Shown: positions 1 to 14,781, numbered from the stretch's first letter. The stretch: DNA of 64,000 nucleotides from Lolliginicoccus suaedae (GCF_008312885.1 NZ_VSSO01000001.1:124001-188000), one strand, 5' to 3'. Notes: generated by a model not told the origin, from the letters alone. A program made the numbers and translations.

Positions 1-2
1 AG

Positions 3-371
3 TCCTCGAGGGTGAGCCGCGCGGAACTGCTGCGGCGTACTGGCGCCGACGAGACGTTCCTCGACGGCATCATCGGCGCCGGCTACGTCAAGGCGGGAAC
101 CGCCGGCTACTTCGATGCGGATGCGGTGACGTTGGTCCGTGCCGCGCGGTCGATGGCTGAGTTCGGGATCGATGCGCGGCACCTGCGGTCGTTCCGCATG
201 GCAGCCGAGCGCCAGGCGGACTTGCTGGCGCAGATAGCGAGCCCGATCGCGCGCGGCCGCGAGGAAGGTGCCCGCGACCGTGCCGAGGAGATGGTGCTGG
301 AGCTGTGCTCGCTGCTCGTCACCGCGCATGCCGCGCTCCTGAAGTCCGCTGCGCGGGATGCGCTGCACTAG
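3..371 (+). CDS. ftsR: MerR-family regulator, C-terminal part (FtsR/Rv1828-like), 5' truncated
   Basis: The reading frame is open to the left edge, so the N-terminal winged-helix DNA-binding domain lies outside the window. The visible 120 or so residues are the C-terminal effector/dimerisation half: a segment around SRAELLRRTGADE, a GYF motif, then a helix rich in Ala and Arg ending KSAARDALH. This closely resembles my memory of the M. tuberculosis Rv1828 C-terminus (ARALAEYGVEPRHLRAFR and KSAVRDVLHR). In Corynebacterium the orthologue FtsR activates ftsZ, and its gene normally follows the FHA protein gene garA/odhI. The DUF151 gene downstream matches Rv1829, which supports the assignment. 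Gene identity is an inference from similarity and gene order. Confidence 0.85.
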   Translation, partial: SSRVSRAELLRRTGADETFLDGIIGAGYVKAGTAGYFDADAVTLVRAARSMAEFGIDARHLRSFRMAAERQADLLAQIASPIARGREEGARDRAEEMVLELCSLLVTAHAALLKSAARDALH

Positions 372-510
372 CGGGGAGCACACGTGCACGAGGGTCGCGC
401 GATCGTGACGGATCGGTGCGGCACCCGTGCGGCCATCGCGACCACGTTCCCATAGACTTGGTGGTAGCGCTCCGTTCCAGAGCCGGACGTGCACAGGAGA
501 GGCGGTTGAA

Positions 511-984
511 ATGGGAGAGGTTCGCGTTATCGGCATTCGCGTCGAGCAGCCACAGAACCAGCCCGTGATGCTGCTCCGTGAGGTCGATGGCGATCGCTAC
601 CTGCCCATCTGGATCGGGCAGGCCGAGGCGACGTCGATCGCGCTGGAGCAGCAGGGCGTGGTGCCGGCACGGCCGCTGACCCACGATCTGTTCCGCGATG
701 TGCTGGTAGCCCTGGGGCATTCCTTGAAGGAAGTGCGGATCGTGGATCTGCAGGAAGGCACCTTCTATGCGGAGATGCATTTCGACAAGGACGTGACCGT
801 CTCTGCCCGGCCCTCCGACGCTGTGGCCATCGCGCTGCGCGTTGACGTGCCGATCTTCGCGGAGGAGGCCGTTCTGGAGGAGGCGGGCCTGGTCATTCCG
901 GATGAGAAGGAGGACGAGGTCGAGAAGTTCAAGGAGTTCCTGGACTCGGTCTCGCCGGAGGACTTCAACTCCCCGGATAGCTGA
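511..984 (+). CDS. DUF151 bifunctional nuclease family protein (Rv1829-like)
   Basis: 157 residues, full length for the family. The protein opens MGEVRVIGIRVEQPQNQPVM and carries the family segments LPIWIGQAEATSIA and RPSDAVAIALRVDVPIF, followed by an acidic C-terminal tail. Plant and archaeal relatives are described as bifunctional DNase/RNase proteins; the bacterial role is not settled. I chose ATG 511 because AGGAGA lies about 11 bases upstream; an earlier in-frame start would add an unrelated Arg-rich leader. It sits between two MerR regulators exactly as Rv1829 does between Rv1828 and Rv1830. Confidence 0.9.
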   Translation: MGEVRVIGIRVEQPQNQPVMLLREVDGDRYLPIWIGQAEATSIALEQQGVVPARPLTHDLFRDVLVALGHSLKEVRIVDLQEGTFYAEMHFDKDVTVSARPSDAVAIALRVDVPIFAEEAVLEEAGLVIPDEKEDEVEKFKEFLDSVSPEDFNSPDS

Positions 985-1012
985 TTGCGTATCGGAATCG
1001 CAACGTAAAAAT

Positions 1013-1076
1013 CTCAACTCATGGTTGAGGGTTTACCATTCTGATTCTTTCTTACATTTGTGTGATTCATCTCATG
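1013..1076. promoter_or_regulatory. AT-rich regulatory stretch ahead of the second MerR gene
   Basis: About 120 bases (985-1105) are clearly poorer in GC than the surroundings. They hold an inverted repeat CTCAAC-TCATG-GTTGAG (1013-1029), spaced like a MerR-type operator, and a sequence TGTGATTCATCTCATG (1061-1076) that partly matches the CRP/GlxR motif TGTGA-N6-TCACA. Both are seen directly; binding by any protein is only inferred. The transcript to the MerR start at 1251 would have a long leader. Confidence 0.4.
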
Positions 1077-1250
1077 CTGGCTTTCTTAAAGTTGTAGTCT
1101 ATAAACGGCGAGGCGCAAAGACGCGCAGCGCTTCAGGGCGGTAGTGTGCACAGCGACCACCCTGAAGGGGCCACCGCGGTCCCACCACATCCGTGGCGCC
1201 GGGTACTGCTTGGCACCCAACGTGACGGATCCGGCGAGAGGGAGATATCC

Positions 1251-1862
1251 GTGGCCGAAGAACTGAAGGGACAACGGAGCGCGCACGCGACACCCCGATC
1301 ACTTCCCGCTGAGCCCATTCAGCCGGGACTGTTCCCCGATGACTCGGTTCCCGACGAGCTCGTCGGCTACCGCGTTCCCACCGCCTGCCAGATCGCCGGG
1401 ATCACCTACCGGCAGCTCGACTACTGGGCCCGCACCGGCCTCGTGCAGCCCTCGATCCGCGGTGCCGCGGGCTCGGGCAGCCAGCGCCTGTACTCCTTCA
1501 AGGACATGCTGGTCCTCAAGATCGTCAAGCGCCTGCTCGACACGGGCATCTCGCTGCACAACATCCGCATCGCCGTCGAGCACCTCCGCAAGCGTGGTGT
1601 CGCCGACCTCGCGAACGTCACCCTCTTCTCCGACGGCACGACCGTCTACGAGTGCTCGTCCCCCGAGGAGGTCGTTGACCTGCTCCAGGGCGGCCAGGGC
1701 GTGTTCGGAATCGCCGTCGGTGGTGCCATGCGCGAGCTCACCGGCAAGATCGCCGAGTTCCCCGGCGAGCACGCGGACGTCGTGGAGACCGGCGAGACCA
1801 TCGTCGCGGTCGAGGACGAGCTCGCGTCCCGCCGCCGCAACCGGGCCCGAAAGATCGGCTAG
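1251..1862 (+). CDS. MerR-family transcriptional regulator (Rv1830-like)
   Basis: 203 residues. After a short variable N-terminus the protein reads QPGLFPDDSVPDELVGYRVP and then enters a MerR winged-helix (CQIAGITYRQLDYWARTGLV, with RLYSFKDMLVLKIVKRLL). Downstream come a dimerisation helix and a conserved end DELASRRRNRARKIG. I recall near-identical segments in Rv1830. GTG 1251 is preferred because GAGAGGGAG ends six bases upstream; ATG-like starts further up have no ribosome site. The conserved C-terminal half (GGQGVFGIAVGGAMRELTG) suggests an unknown ligand or partner. It lies just upstream of the glycine riboswitch and gcvP, as in mycobacteria. Confidence 0.92.
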   Translation: MAEELKGQRSAHATPRSLPAEPIQPGLFPDDSVPDELVGYRVPTACQIAGITYRQLDYWARTGLVQPSIRGAAGSGSQRLYSFKDMLVLKIVKRLLDTGISLHNIRIAVEHLRKRGVADLANVTLFSDGTTVYECSSPEEVVDLLQGGQGVFGIAVGGAMRELTGKIAEFPGEHADVVETGETIVAVEDELASRRRNRARKIG

Positions 1863-1917
1863 GCACACCAGTTCGTCCGAGGCGTCCGCACCCAGTAAGC
1901 TAGGGTCGCGTCGATGC

Positions 1918-2114
1918 CGTGCGGGAGAGACCCTGCTGCAGCTTCCAAGCTGCACGGGGCGCCGAAGGAGCAACACCTCTCCGTCAATCTCTCAGGCACC
2001 CAGGACCGTACGAGCTGCGACGCCTCTGGAAAGTGGTGGCCATGCCACCCGCCCACGGGGAAAGGCGCGCTCGCGCTGAATCTCTCAGGCGCCCTCACCG
2101 GCAGCGACAGAGGG
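1918..2114 (+). promoter_or_regulatory. Tandem glycine riboswitch controlling gcvP
   Basis: Two glycine aptamers lie end to end. The first starts CGTGCGGGAGAG (1918) and has the conserved GCGCCGAAGGAGCAA core and AATCTCTCAGGCACC. The second has a P1 stem CCTCTG/CAGAGG (closing at about 2108-2113), an expanded P3 and a repeat of GAATCTCTCAGGCGCC. The double GAAGGAGCAA/AATCTCTCAGG pattern is the textbook glycine riboswitch. It ends about 50 bases before the gcvP start, and a CCCCCGAGGAG ribosome site lies in between, so control may act on translation or on termination. Known riboswitches of this class usually turn on glycine cleavage when glycine is high. Confidence 0.95.
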
Positions 2115-2161
2115 GGAGGACCACCCAAGGCAAAGCCTTGCCCGGCCCCCGAGGAGCACCC

Positions 2162-4999
<2,838 letters not shown>

Positions 5000-5021
5000 G
5001 CGGTAGTCCGTGAGGATGTGC

Positions 5022-5091
5022 CAAACGCGATAGAAGCAGCCAGACGCGATAGAAACCGACCTGGGATTCCCGGCGGTTTCTATCGCGTTTG
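5022..5091. repeat. Dispersed palindromic repeat, copy 1 (CAAACGCGATAGAA family)
   Basis: The sequence CAAACGCGATAGAA (5022-5035) is followed by a variant CAGACGCGATAGAA (5041-5054), a 23-base spacer and the inverse TTCTATCGCGTTTG (5078-5091). The stem extends into ACCG/CGGT, giving a hairpin of about 18 pairs with one G-T pair. It sits between the convergent genes gcvP and the phosphoesterase, so it could end transcription both ways. The same arms recur at 39230-39279 and 51281-51330, so it is a repeat family and not just a local terminator. Confidence 0.85.
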
Positions 5092-5138
5092 CGGCAAAGG
5101 CGGCCCCGGCGCCCCAGCGCACGTCGGCACCGCCAGGC

Positions 5139-6299
5139 CTACTCGCGGACGAGCTCGATGATCACGATCTCCGGGGTGGTGCCGACACGCACTGGTGGCC
5201 CCCACGCGCCCGCGCCCGAGGTGGTGTAGATCTGCGTGCCTCGCGCATCACCGTTCCCTTCGGCACCGCTGGCCAGGCGGTCGAGCCCGGTGATGGCGAC
5301 GTCCTGGGTGAGCGCGACGAGATAGCCGAACGGCCAGAGCTGCCCGCCGTGGGTGTGGCCGGAGAACTGGACATCCACCCCTGCGGCGGCGGCAGCGTTG
5401 ATGTGGCGGGGCTGGTGGGCGAGCAGCAGCAGGGTGCGCCCGGTGTCGCGGCCAGCGAGCGCTGCATCGAGATCAGCGGGGCGGGGCGCGGGGGCGTCGT
5501 AGTCGTTGACGCCGGCGAGGTCGAGGATGTCGTCACCGCGCTCGAGCTCGATGCGCTGGTTGCGGAGGGGATTCATGCCCAGCGTGGCGAAGTGGTCAAG
5601 CCAGGCGTCGGCATCATCGGCGTAGTACTCGTGGTTGCCGGAGACGACGTGCACGCCGAGCGACGCACGCAGGGCCGAGAGTGGAATCGTGGCGGGACCG
5701 ACCTTGGCAATGGTCCCGTCGATGAGGTCCCCGCCGACGAGGATGAGATCGGGTTCCTGCTCGTTGACCAGCTCGGTGACCCCCCGGGCGAACTCTTCAC
5801 CGAGGGCGGGCCCGAGATGCAGGTCGGCGACGAGCGCGATGCGTGTGCCGTCGAATCCCGGGGGCAAGCCGGGCACGGCGATGCGCGTCTCGCGCACCGT
5901 GAGCTGGTGGGCGTTCCAGGTTCCCCAGCCGCACACAGCGAGCACCCCGACGACAGCTAGGGCGGTGGCCGCGCGACGGGCTACCAGGATGCGCCTGGCA
6001 TCGACGCGGGTGGCGCGGGCCAGGAGCGCGACGACAGCGATGAGGGCGAGCGCGGGAACGAGATAGAACAGCACCGCGAACCAGATGCCGCCGGCATAGC
6101 CGATGGGCCGCCCCCAGCTCATCGGTATATGGATGCCAACGGCGAGGCTAGCGATGGCCGCGGCCCACAGGGCGGCGAGGGCGATGCGCCCGAGGCGTGT
6201 GGCACGAGGTCCAAGGCTGGTTGCCGAGAGCAGGGCGTGGTGCAGCCAGAGATGGAGCGCGCCGATCAGCAGCGCGGTGACGGCGAGGAAGATCAGCAT
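5139..6299 (-). CDS. Membrane-anchored metallophosphoesterase (YkuE-like)
   Basis: 386 residues. The first 130 hold about four hydrophobic segments that anchor the protein in the membrane. The catalytic part has the full calcineurin-like set of metal ligands: VADLHLG, GGDLIDG, GNHEYY, a later HQP and GHTHGGQLWPF. Two metal ions in this fold hydrolyse phosphomono- or diesters; YkuE-type members with the same N-terminal membrane region are usually annotated as phosphodiesterases with unclear substrate. It converges on gcvP across a repeat hairpin. The substrate cannot be told from sequence. Confidence 0.88.
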   Translation of the reverse strand: MLIFLAVTALLIGALHLWLHHALLSATSLGPRATRLGRIALAALWAAAIASLAVGIHIPMSWGRPIGYAGGIWFAVLFYLVPALALIAVVALLARATRVDARRILVARRAATALAVVGVLAVCGWGTWNAHQLTVRETRIAVPGLPPGFDGTRIALVADLHLGPALGEEFARGVTELVNEQEPDLILVGGDLIDGTIAKVGPATIPLSALRASLGVHVVSGNHEYYADDADAWLDHFATLGMNPLRNQRIELERGDDILDLAGVNDYDAPAPRPADLDAALAGRDTGRTLLLLAHQPRHINAAAAAGVDVQFSGHTHGGQLWPFGYLVALTQDVAITGLDRLASGAEGNGDARGTQIYTTSGAGAWGPPVRVGTTPEIVIIELVRE

Positions 6300-6322
6300 G
6301 CGTGTACCCGATCCTGATGGAG

Positions 6323-6362
6323 CGAGGGCGGGCGCCCCCTGTGTGGGGAGCGCCCGCCCTCG
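6323..6362. terminator. Inverted-repeat terminator downstream of glcB
   Basis: A 13-base perfect stem, GCGAGGGCGGGCG with its complement, encloses a loop CCCCCTGTGTGGGGA that can itself pair. It lies just past the glcB stop (read on the minus strand) and just before the phosphoesterase start. There is no long T run, as is usual in these bacteria. Confidence 0.75.
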
Positions 6363-6386
6363 ATGCTCGTTGCCCGCTAGCGCCGG

Positions 6387-8561
6387 TCAGGCGTTGGCGG
6401 CCTTGTACTCGCGGCGGCGGCGGTGCAGGATCGGCTCGGTGTAGCCGCTCGGCTGCTTGGTGCCCTCGAGGATGAGCTCGCGGGCCGCCTCGAAGGCGAT
6501 GTTGCCCTCGAAGGCGGGGGCCATCGGCTTGTAGTTGCTGTCGCCGGCGTTCTGGCGATCAACGACCTCGGCCATGCGCTGCAGGCTCTCATTCACCTGA
6601 TCGGTGGTGATGATGCCGTGGCGCAGCCAGTTCGCCAGCGTCTGGCTGGCGATGCGCAGCGTGGCACGGTCCTCCATGAGGGCGACATCGTTGATGTCGG
6701 GCACCTTGGAGACGCCGACGCCGTGGTCGATCCAGCGGACCACGTAGCCGAGGATGGACTGGCAGTTGTTGTCGACCTCGCGAGCAACCACGGCAGCGTC
6801 CCAGGTGGCGGCATCAGCGGCAACAGGGATGGTGAGCAGGGCATCGATGCTGGCCTGCTCGCGCTTCTTCAGCTCGATGTGCTCGGCGAACACATCCACC
6901 TGGTGGTAGTGCATGGCGTGCAGGGTGGCGGCGGTGGGCGAGGGAACCCATGCGGTGGTGGCGCCCTGCTTGAGCTGCCCGGCCTTCTGCTCGACCATTG
7001 CCGACATCAGGTCAGTCATGGCCCACATGCCCTTGCCGATCTGGGCGTGGCCGGTGAGGCCGGTGGACAGGCCCGCGTCGACGTTGTTGTCCTCGTAGGC
7101 GGCGAACCACTTCTGCGACTTCTGGTCGGCCTTGGGGACCACGACACCGGCCTCCATGGAGGTGTGGATCTCATCGCCGGTGCGATCGAGGAACCCGGTG
7201 TTGATGAAGACGACGCGCTCCTGGGCGGCCTCGATGCAGCCCCGCAGGTTGACGCTGGTGCGGCGCTCCTCGTCCATGATGCCGACCTTGAGGGTGTTCT
7301 CGGGCAGGTCGAGGATCTGCTCGACGCGGCGGAACAGCTCGACGGTGAACCCGACCTCTTCGGGGCCGTGCATCTTGGGCTTGACGATGTAGAGCGACCC
7401 GGTGCGGCTGTTCTTCAGCGGGTAGTCGCCGCGCAGGCTGTGGAGCCCAGCCAGGGAGGTGATGAGTCCGTCGAGGATGCCCTCGGGGATCTCGTTGCCC
7501 TCGGCGTCGAGGATGGCGTTGGTGGTCATGAGGTGACCGACGTTGCGGACGAACAGCAGCGAGCGGCCGGGCAGGGAGAGGGTGCGCCCGTCCGGGGTGG
7601 TGTACTCGCGATCGGGGTTCATCACGCGGGTGAAGGTCTTGCCACCCTTGCTGACGTCCTCGGAGAGGTCGCCCTTCATCAGGCCGAGCCAGTTGCGGTA
7701 TCCGTTGGTCTTGTCATCCGCATCGACCGCGGCAACCGAATCCTCGAAGTCCATGATGGTGGTGACGGCCGACTCGAGGACGACGTCCTTGACGCCAGCG
7801 GCATCGGTGGAGCCGACGGGGCTGGCGGGATCGATGAGGATCTCGGCGTGCAGCCCGTTGTGCTTGATGAGCAGCGAGGAGGGGTTGCTGGCATCGCCGG
7901 TGTAGCCGAGGCAGCTAGCGCCCGCGGCGAGCCCGGTGGTGGAGCCGTCGGCGAGGGTGACGGCGAGCTTGCCGTCCGCGATGGCGTAGTTGGTGGAGCC
8001 GACGTGGGATCCCTCGGCGAGCGGGGCGGCCTGGTCGAGGACGCCGCGCGCGTAGGCGATGACCTTGTCGCCGCGGACCTTGTTGTAGCCGCTGCCCTTC
8101 TCCGCGCCGTCGTCCTCGGGGATGACGTCGGTGCCGTAGAGGGCGTCGTAGAGGGAGCCCCAGCGGGCGTTGGCCGCGTTGATGGCGAACCGGGCGTTGG
8201 TGACGGGAACGACGAGCTGCGGGCCTGCGGTCTCGGCGATCTCCTCGTCCACGCCGGAGGTGGAGACGGTGAAGTCGGACGGAGCGGGCTGCAGGTAGCC
8301 GATGTCGGAGAGGAACGACTTGTAGGCGGCGGCGTCGAAGGTGTCCTTGTTGTCCTGGTGCCAGGTGTCGATGGTGGCTTGCAGCTCATCGCGCTTGGCG
8401 AGCAGGGCCTTGTTGGTGGGGGCGAGATCGTTGATCACGGATTCGGCGCCGGCCCAGAACGCGTCGACGTCGACGCCGGTCCCGGGAATGGCTTCCTCCA
8501 CCACGAAGTCGTACAGAACCTTGGCAACCTGCAGGCTGCCGACGTTCACGCGCTCAGTCAT
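6387..8561 (-). CDS. glcB: Malate synthase G
   Basis: 724 residues, typical of the monomeric G isoform. It condenses glyoxylate with acetyl-CoA to malate in the glyoxylate shunt. Hallmarks include [17 protein letters not shown], the active-site arginine in [14 protein letters not shown], the metal-binding glutamate in [18 protein letters not shown], the segment [11 protein letters not shown], and the late cysteine/aspartate region [22 protein letters not shown] 8561 has GAAGCGAGG upstream. The gene is Rv1837c-like and monocistronic in appearance. Isocitrate lyase is not in the window. Confidence 0.98.
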   Translation of the reverse strand: MTERVNVGSLQVAKVLYDFVVEEAIPGTGVDVDAFWAGAESVINDLAPTNKALLAKRDELQATIDTWHQDNKDTFDAAAYKSFLSDIGYLQPAPSDFTVSTSGVDEEIAETAGPQLVVPVTNARFAINAANARWGSLYDALYGTDVIPEDDGAEKGSGYNKVRGDKVIAYARGVLDQAAPLAEGSHVGSTNYAIADGKLAVTLADGSTTGLAAGASCLGYTGDASNPSSLLIKHNGLHAEILIDPASPVGSTDAAGVKDVVLESAVTTIMDFEDSVAAVDADDKTNGYRNWLGLMKGDLSEDVSKGGKTFTRVMNPDREYTTPDGRTLSLPGRSLLFVRNVGHLMTTNAILDAEGNEIPEGILDGLITSLAGLHSLRGDYPLKNSRTGSLYIVKPKMHGPEEVGFTVELFRRVEQILDLPENTLKVGIMDEERRTSVNLRGCIEAAQERVVFINTGFLDRTGDEIHTSMEAGVVVPKADQKSQKWFAAYEDNNVDAGLSTGLTGHAQIGKGMWAMTDLMSAMVEQKAGQLKQGATTAWVPSPTAATLHAMHYHQVDVFAEHIELKKREQASIDALLTIPVAADAATWDAAVVAREVDNNCQSILGYVVRWIDHGVGVSKVPDINDVALMEDRATLRIASQTLANWLRHGIITTDQVNESLQRMAEVVDRQNAGDSNYKPMAPAFEGNIAFEAARELILEGTKQPSGYTEPILHRRRREYKAANA

Positions 8562-8713
8562 TCATCGCCTCGCTTCTTTGGAAATTCGTGTCACGCATGC
8601 GCACAGCAATACGGGCACCGGCTCGGTGCGGCAGCCCGGCAATCACTTTAGGCTACCCGCACGGCAGTGCTCCAACCACGCTATCGCCCATCCACGGCTG
8701 CGCGGAAGCCAGG

Positions 8714-9637
8714 TCAGGCCGGTCCGGCCGCTGCTAGGGCAGCGAGGGATGCCTGGCACGCCGCTGCGATGCGCTCGCGCAGCGGGGCGGCGCGCCCAGC
8801 GAGCCACTGCTGGAGACGGACATACTCGGCGCGACCGCCCGGGGACTCCACCGCGATGGGGGCGAGACCGTGGCCGGAGAGGTCATAGGGGCTCGCGCGC
8901 ATATCGATCTCGCGCGCGGCCAGGGCGAGCTCGAAGCAGTCGAGCAGCAGGTTGGAGGAGGTGATGGGCAGCAGCTTGTAGCACCATTTGTACAGGTCCA
9001 TGCTGGCGTGCACGCAACCGGGCTGCTCGGCGCGGAGCTGGTCGGCGCGGGTGAGCACTTGGTCATTGCGGGGCCGCGCGGCCTCGGTGAAGAACCGGTA
9101 GGCGTCGACATGGGTGCAGCGCAGCGGCATCGACTCGACGACGGCATCGGTGCCGTCATGGCCGAGCCGCAGCGGCAGCCGGGCATGGCGCACCTCTTCC
9201 GGGCTCGTGCGGTACACCATCGCCCACTCGTGCATGCCGAAGCAGGAAAGGCGAGCGGGGCGCGCCGTGGTCCGCTCGATCAGGTCGAGGACGAAGCGCA
9301 CGGTGGACGCGCGGTGCTCGATGAACTCGGGGGAGACATCGGTCAGGCCCTGCTCGTCGGTCCGGTAGCCGCGCCAGCGGGCGTGGTCGGGGGCGTTCTC
9401 GAGGGCTGTGCCGATGCCGGGGTGCCAGCGGCGCAGCTGCGCGGGACGCAGGCTGTAGTAGGTGAAGAGGAAGTCCCAGACAGGATGTGCCTCGCCGCGC
9501 TGCTGCCTGGCCCGGTGCGGGGCGAGAAGGGCGTCGGCACGCTCGTGGTGGCGGCCCTGGCGAGCGTGCCAGGCCTCGGTGGGGAGGTAGCGGGTAGCTG
9601 CGGGGGGAGCATCGAAGGCGCGGCGCACGGTGAACAT
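8714..9637 (-). CDS. Conserved actinobacterial protein, often annotated 3-methyladenine DNA glycosylase
   Basis: 307 residues, soluble, rich in His, Arg and Trp. Recognisable segments are HPVWDFLFTYYSLRPAQLRRWHPG near residue 50, SCFGMHEWAMVYR in the middle and CVHASMDLYKWCYKL later. I recall database entries with this pattern labelled 3-methyladenine DNA glycosylase, but I see neither a helix-hairpin-helix glycosylase motif nor an AAG fold signature, so the label may be an inherited error. The conserved His, Cys and Trp residues could form a metal or catalytic site. No good ribosome site precedes ATG 9637, and a downstream start is possible. Confidence 0.65.
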   Translation of the reverse strand: MFTVRRAFDAPPAATRYLPTEAWHARQGRHHERADALLAPHRARQQRGEAHPVWDFLFTYYSLRPAQLRRWHPGIGTALENAPDHARWRGYRTDEQGLTDVSPEFIEHRASTVRFVLDLIERTTARPARLSCFGMHEWAMVYRTSPEEVRHARLPLRLGHDGTDAVVESMPLRCTHVDAYRFFTEAARPRNDQVLTRADQLRAEQPGCVHASMDLYKWCYKLLPITSSNLLLDCFELALAAREIDMRASPYDLSGHGLAPIAVESPGGRAEYVRLQQWLAGRAAPLRERIAAACQASLAALAAAGPA

Positions 9638-9700
9638 TGTGGACCGGCGGAGGCCAGGCTGGCTAGTTCGTGCGGACGGTGCGCGAGCGAGGTGCAGCAG

Positions 9701-10144
9701 CTAGCGGGGGAGGGGGCAGAGGTGCCAGCGGGCGGCGTTCCAGATGGGGAACACCTCAGCGGTGGTGGCATCGGGGTGATTCTGCCGGGTATAGGCGAGC
9801 AGGTCCTCGATGGTCTTGCCGCTCTTGGCGGTCAGGACGCACGTCTCCAGGGCGATCTTGCTCGTATCGACGAATCCGATATCGCGGGCGAAGGAACCCA
9901 TGCGCTGCTCGCCGACGAAGCCGTCGAGACCGCCCGCCCAGCGGTTGAATCCGAGCTGCGTGTCGAAGTCGCAGGTGGCGCCGTAGAAGTCGGCGCAGGT
10001 CTGCTGCGAGCCGTTCACGGCATACGTGAGGCTCTCCTGCCGCACTTCTGTCGATTCCGAGCTATCGACGAGGACGAAGAACAGTACTGCGCCGATCGCG
10101 ATCGCGACGATGGCGGCGAGCAGTCCAGCGAGCAAACCCTTCAT
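9701..10144 (-). CDS. Secreted or membrane-anchored DUF732-like protein
   Basis: 147 residues. Residues 5-27 form one hydrophobic segment (LLAGLLAAIVAIAIGAVLFFVLV) that is either a signal anchor or an uncleaved signal. The extracellular part contains four cysteines (CADFYGATC, ETCV, HLCP), which could form two disulphides. The pattern of a short helix, ETCVL, a spaced helix and a final CP resembles DUF732 proteins, common in mycobacteria and of unknown function. It lies between the glycosylase-like gene and guaB1. Confidence 0.6.
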   Translation of the reverse strand: MKGLLAGLLAAIVAIAIGAVLFFVLVDSSESTEVRQESLTYAVNGSQQTCADFYGATCDFDTQLGFNRWAGGLDGFVGEQRMGSFARDIGFVDTSKIALETCVLTAKSGKTIEDLLAYTRQNHPDATTAEVFPIWNAARWHLCPLPR

Positions 10145-10214
10145 GGACCTACCCTATAACGGTACTTGCCGTGGCGAACGACAAATGCGACGCATCGATC
10201 GCTCAGAACTGTTG

Positions 10215-13168
<2,954 letters not shown>

Positions 13169-13266
13169 GATGCGGACTCCTGACTGGGCGAATGCCGGGC
13201 TGGGGTATTCAGGCCTGGGTTCTCGATCCACCTTAGACCGCGGTGCCCGCGAGCGCGTGGAGCCGC

Positions 13267-14223
13267 TCAGGACTCCAGCCCGAACAGCCGGGACAGCTCG
13301 ATGAGCCACGGCAGGGCCACCGCGAGCGTGGGGCCGATGAGGATGAGCGAGGCGGTGGTGTAGGCCGCGACGGCGGTGGGCAGGTGATGGGTCTCGCCAG
13401 CCAGCCGCTGCACGCGCAGCAGCGTGGAGATCCCGCCGGCTGCCATCGCGCCCTCGGGAGCCGTGCCGGCGGAGCAGGTCACTAGAGCCCGGGCGAGCGG
13501 CGCGCGGCCGGTGGTGTGCAGGGCCGCATCATCGGCGAGCAGCTCGATGAGCAGGCGCACCGAGCCGAGCGCGGACTTGCTGCGCACGATGCGCGGGAAG
13601 GCCTCGTGCACCGCGGTGAAGGCCTCGAGGACGAGGTCGTGGCGGGCCCGCAGGTGCGCGCGCTCGTGGGCCAGTATCGCTTCGAGCTCGATGGGGGAGA
13701 GGGAGTCGAGGGCGCCCTCGCTGACCACTACCCGCTGGTGAAGGCCGGGCAGGCAGTACGCGAGCGGCTCGGCGTGCTCGAGGACGCGCAGGTCAGCGGT
13801 GGTGTAGTGGGCGAGCCGGGGATCGCCCTTGCTGAGCAGGTCGACGAGCATCCGGTGGTGGGCGCGGCGGCGACGGGTGCGGATCGCGACGCGGGCCGTG
13901 CTGTAGACCAGGCGCGCGCCGATCAGCACGGTGACGGCGAACACGGCCACCGACAGCAGCCACAGGGGCAGTCCGAGGACGGCGATCTCCGCCGCGGGGG
14001 AGGTGGTGGGTCGCCCATCGGGTCCGGGCACGAGCAGCATGCTCGCGATGGCGAGCCCGGAGCTGAACGCGGACAGCACCGCAGCGAGGGCGATGGACTG
14101 CCACAGGACGAGGGCGGCGCGGGGGGCGCGCAGGGGCCAACGCGCGCGTGCCAGCACGGTGGGGATCGGTCCGGCGAGAGTGACGGCAAGGACCGCGAAC
14201 GCGATGGCGGTCGTGCCGATCAT
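13267..14223 (-). CDS. BlaR1-like M56 membrane metallopeptidase
   Basis: 318 residues with about four hydrophobic segments (residues 1-20, 38-65, 82-105 and 285-310). Between the third and fourth is a zinc peptidase domain with the HExxH motif in EAILAHERAHLRARHD. There is no penicillin-binding sensor domain, so it is the short Rv1845c-like form and not a true BlaR1. In this family the peptidase destroys a BlaI repressor after a cell-envelope or respiration signal. It follows blaI on the same strand with a gap of about 90 bases, which supports partnership. Confidence 0.88.
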   Translation of the reverse strand: MIGTTAIAFAVLAVTLAGPIPTVLARARWPLRAPRAALVLWQSIALAAVLSAFSSGLAIASMLLVPGPDGRPTTSPAAEIAVLGLPLWLLSVAVFAVTVLIGARLVYSTARVAIRTRRRRAHHRMLVDLLSKGDPRLAHYTTADLRVLEHAEPLAYCLPGLHQRVVVSEGALDSLSPIELEAILAHERAHLRARHDLVLEAFTAVHEAFPRIVRSKSALGSVRLLIELLADDAALHTTGRAPLARALVTCSAGTAPEGAMAAGGISTLLRVQRLAGETHHLPTAVAAYTTASLILIGPTLAVALPWLIELSRLFGLES

Positions 14224-14313
14224 GCTTGTCCCTCGATCGTTGGCGGTGCGGGCGAGTGGCTTGCTGTGCTTCCAGTGTGCCCGCGCAGGGTCGATTGGGA
14301 AAGCCCGGCGGGG

Positions 14314-14727
14314 CTAGTTCCGCTTGTGCTGCCCGCGGGCCCGCCCGCTGCCCTGCTGGTCGCGCTGCTCGAGCGCGGTGAGGGCCTGGCGGAGCGCATC
14401 AGCCTCGGTCGCATCGACGCGCTCGACGAAATGGACGAGGGCGGCGGCGCGGCCACCGGACTCCTCGGCCTGCTTGAGCGCATCGACCATGAGCTCGGCG
14501 ACGAGCTCCTCGCGGGCATTGATCGGGGCGTACCGGTACGCGCGCTCCTCGCGCTCCTGGGCGACGAGGTTCTTCTTCGCGAGCCGCTGGAGCACGGTCA
14601 TGACCGTGGTGTAGGCCAGCGCGCGATGCTGCGAGAGGGACTCGTGGACCTGGCGCACGGTCTGGGGCTCGCGCACGGACCAGAGGTGATCCATGACTGC
14701 CCGCTCGAGTTCTCCAAGACCTGCCAT
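14314..14727 (-). CDS. blaI: BlaI/MecI-family transcriptional repressor
   Basis: 137 residues. A winged helix covers residues 1-75: MAGLGELERAVMDHLWSV, then QTVRQVHESLSQHRALAYTTVMTVLQRLAKKNLV, then a wing with EREERAYRYAP. A dimerisation helix follows. In M. tuberculosis the orthologue Rv1846c represses itself, its M56 partner and ATP synthase or respiration genes. ATG 14727 gives the family-standard N-terminus; upstream extension is not conserved-looking. A palindromic site that fits BlaI lies 37 bases upstream. Confidence 0.93.
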   Translation of the reverse strand: MAGLGELERAVMDHLWSVREPQTVRQVHESLSQHRALAYTTVMTVLQRLAKKNLVAQEREERAYRYAPINAREELVAELMVDALKQAEESGGRAAALVHFVERVDATEADALRQALTALEQRDQQGSGRARGQHKRN

Positions 14728-14763
14728 TCCGCCAATTCTACTGCTAGTGCGCTCGCAGCCGCT

Positions 14764-14781
14764 ACTACGAGTGGTCGTAGT
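14764..14781. promoter_or_regulatory. Probable BlaI operator
   Basis: ACTACGA-GTGG-TCGTAGT is a perfect inverted repeat with the CTAC...GTAG core known from BlaI/MecI sites. Its position 37-54 bases upstream of the blaI start fits autoregulation. Binding is inferred. Confidence 0.7.

Noticed and set aside
6423-8651. A 742-codon plus-strand frame opposite glcB
   Set aside because: Same effect: low-complexity Gly/Val/Asp translation opposite a certain gene.
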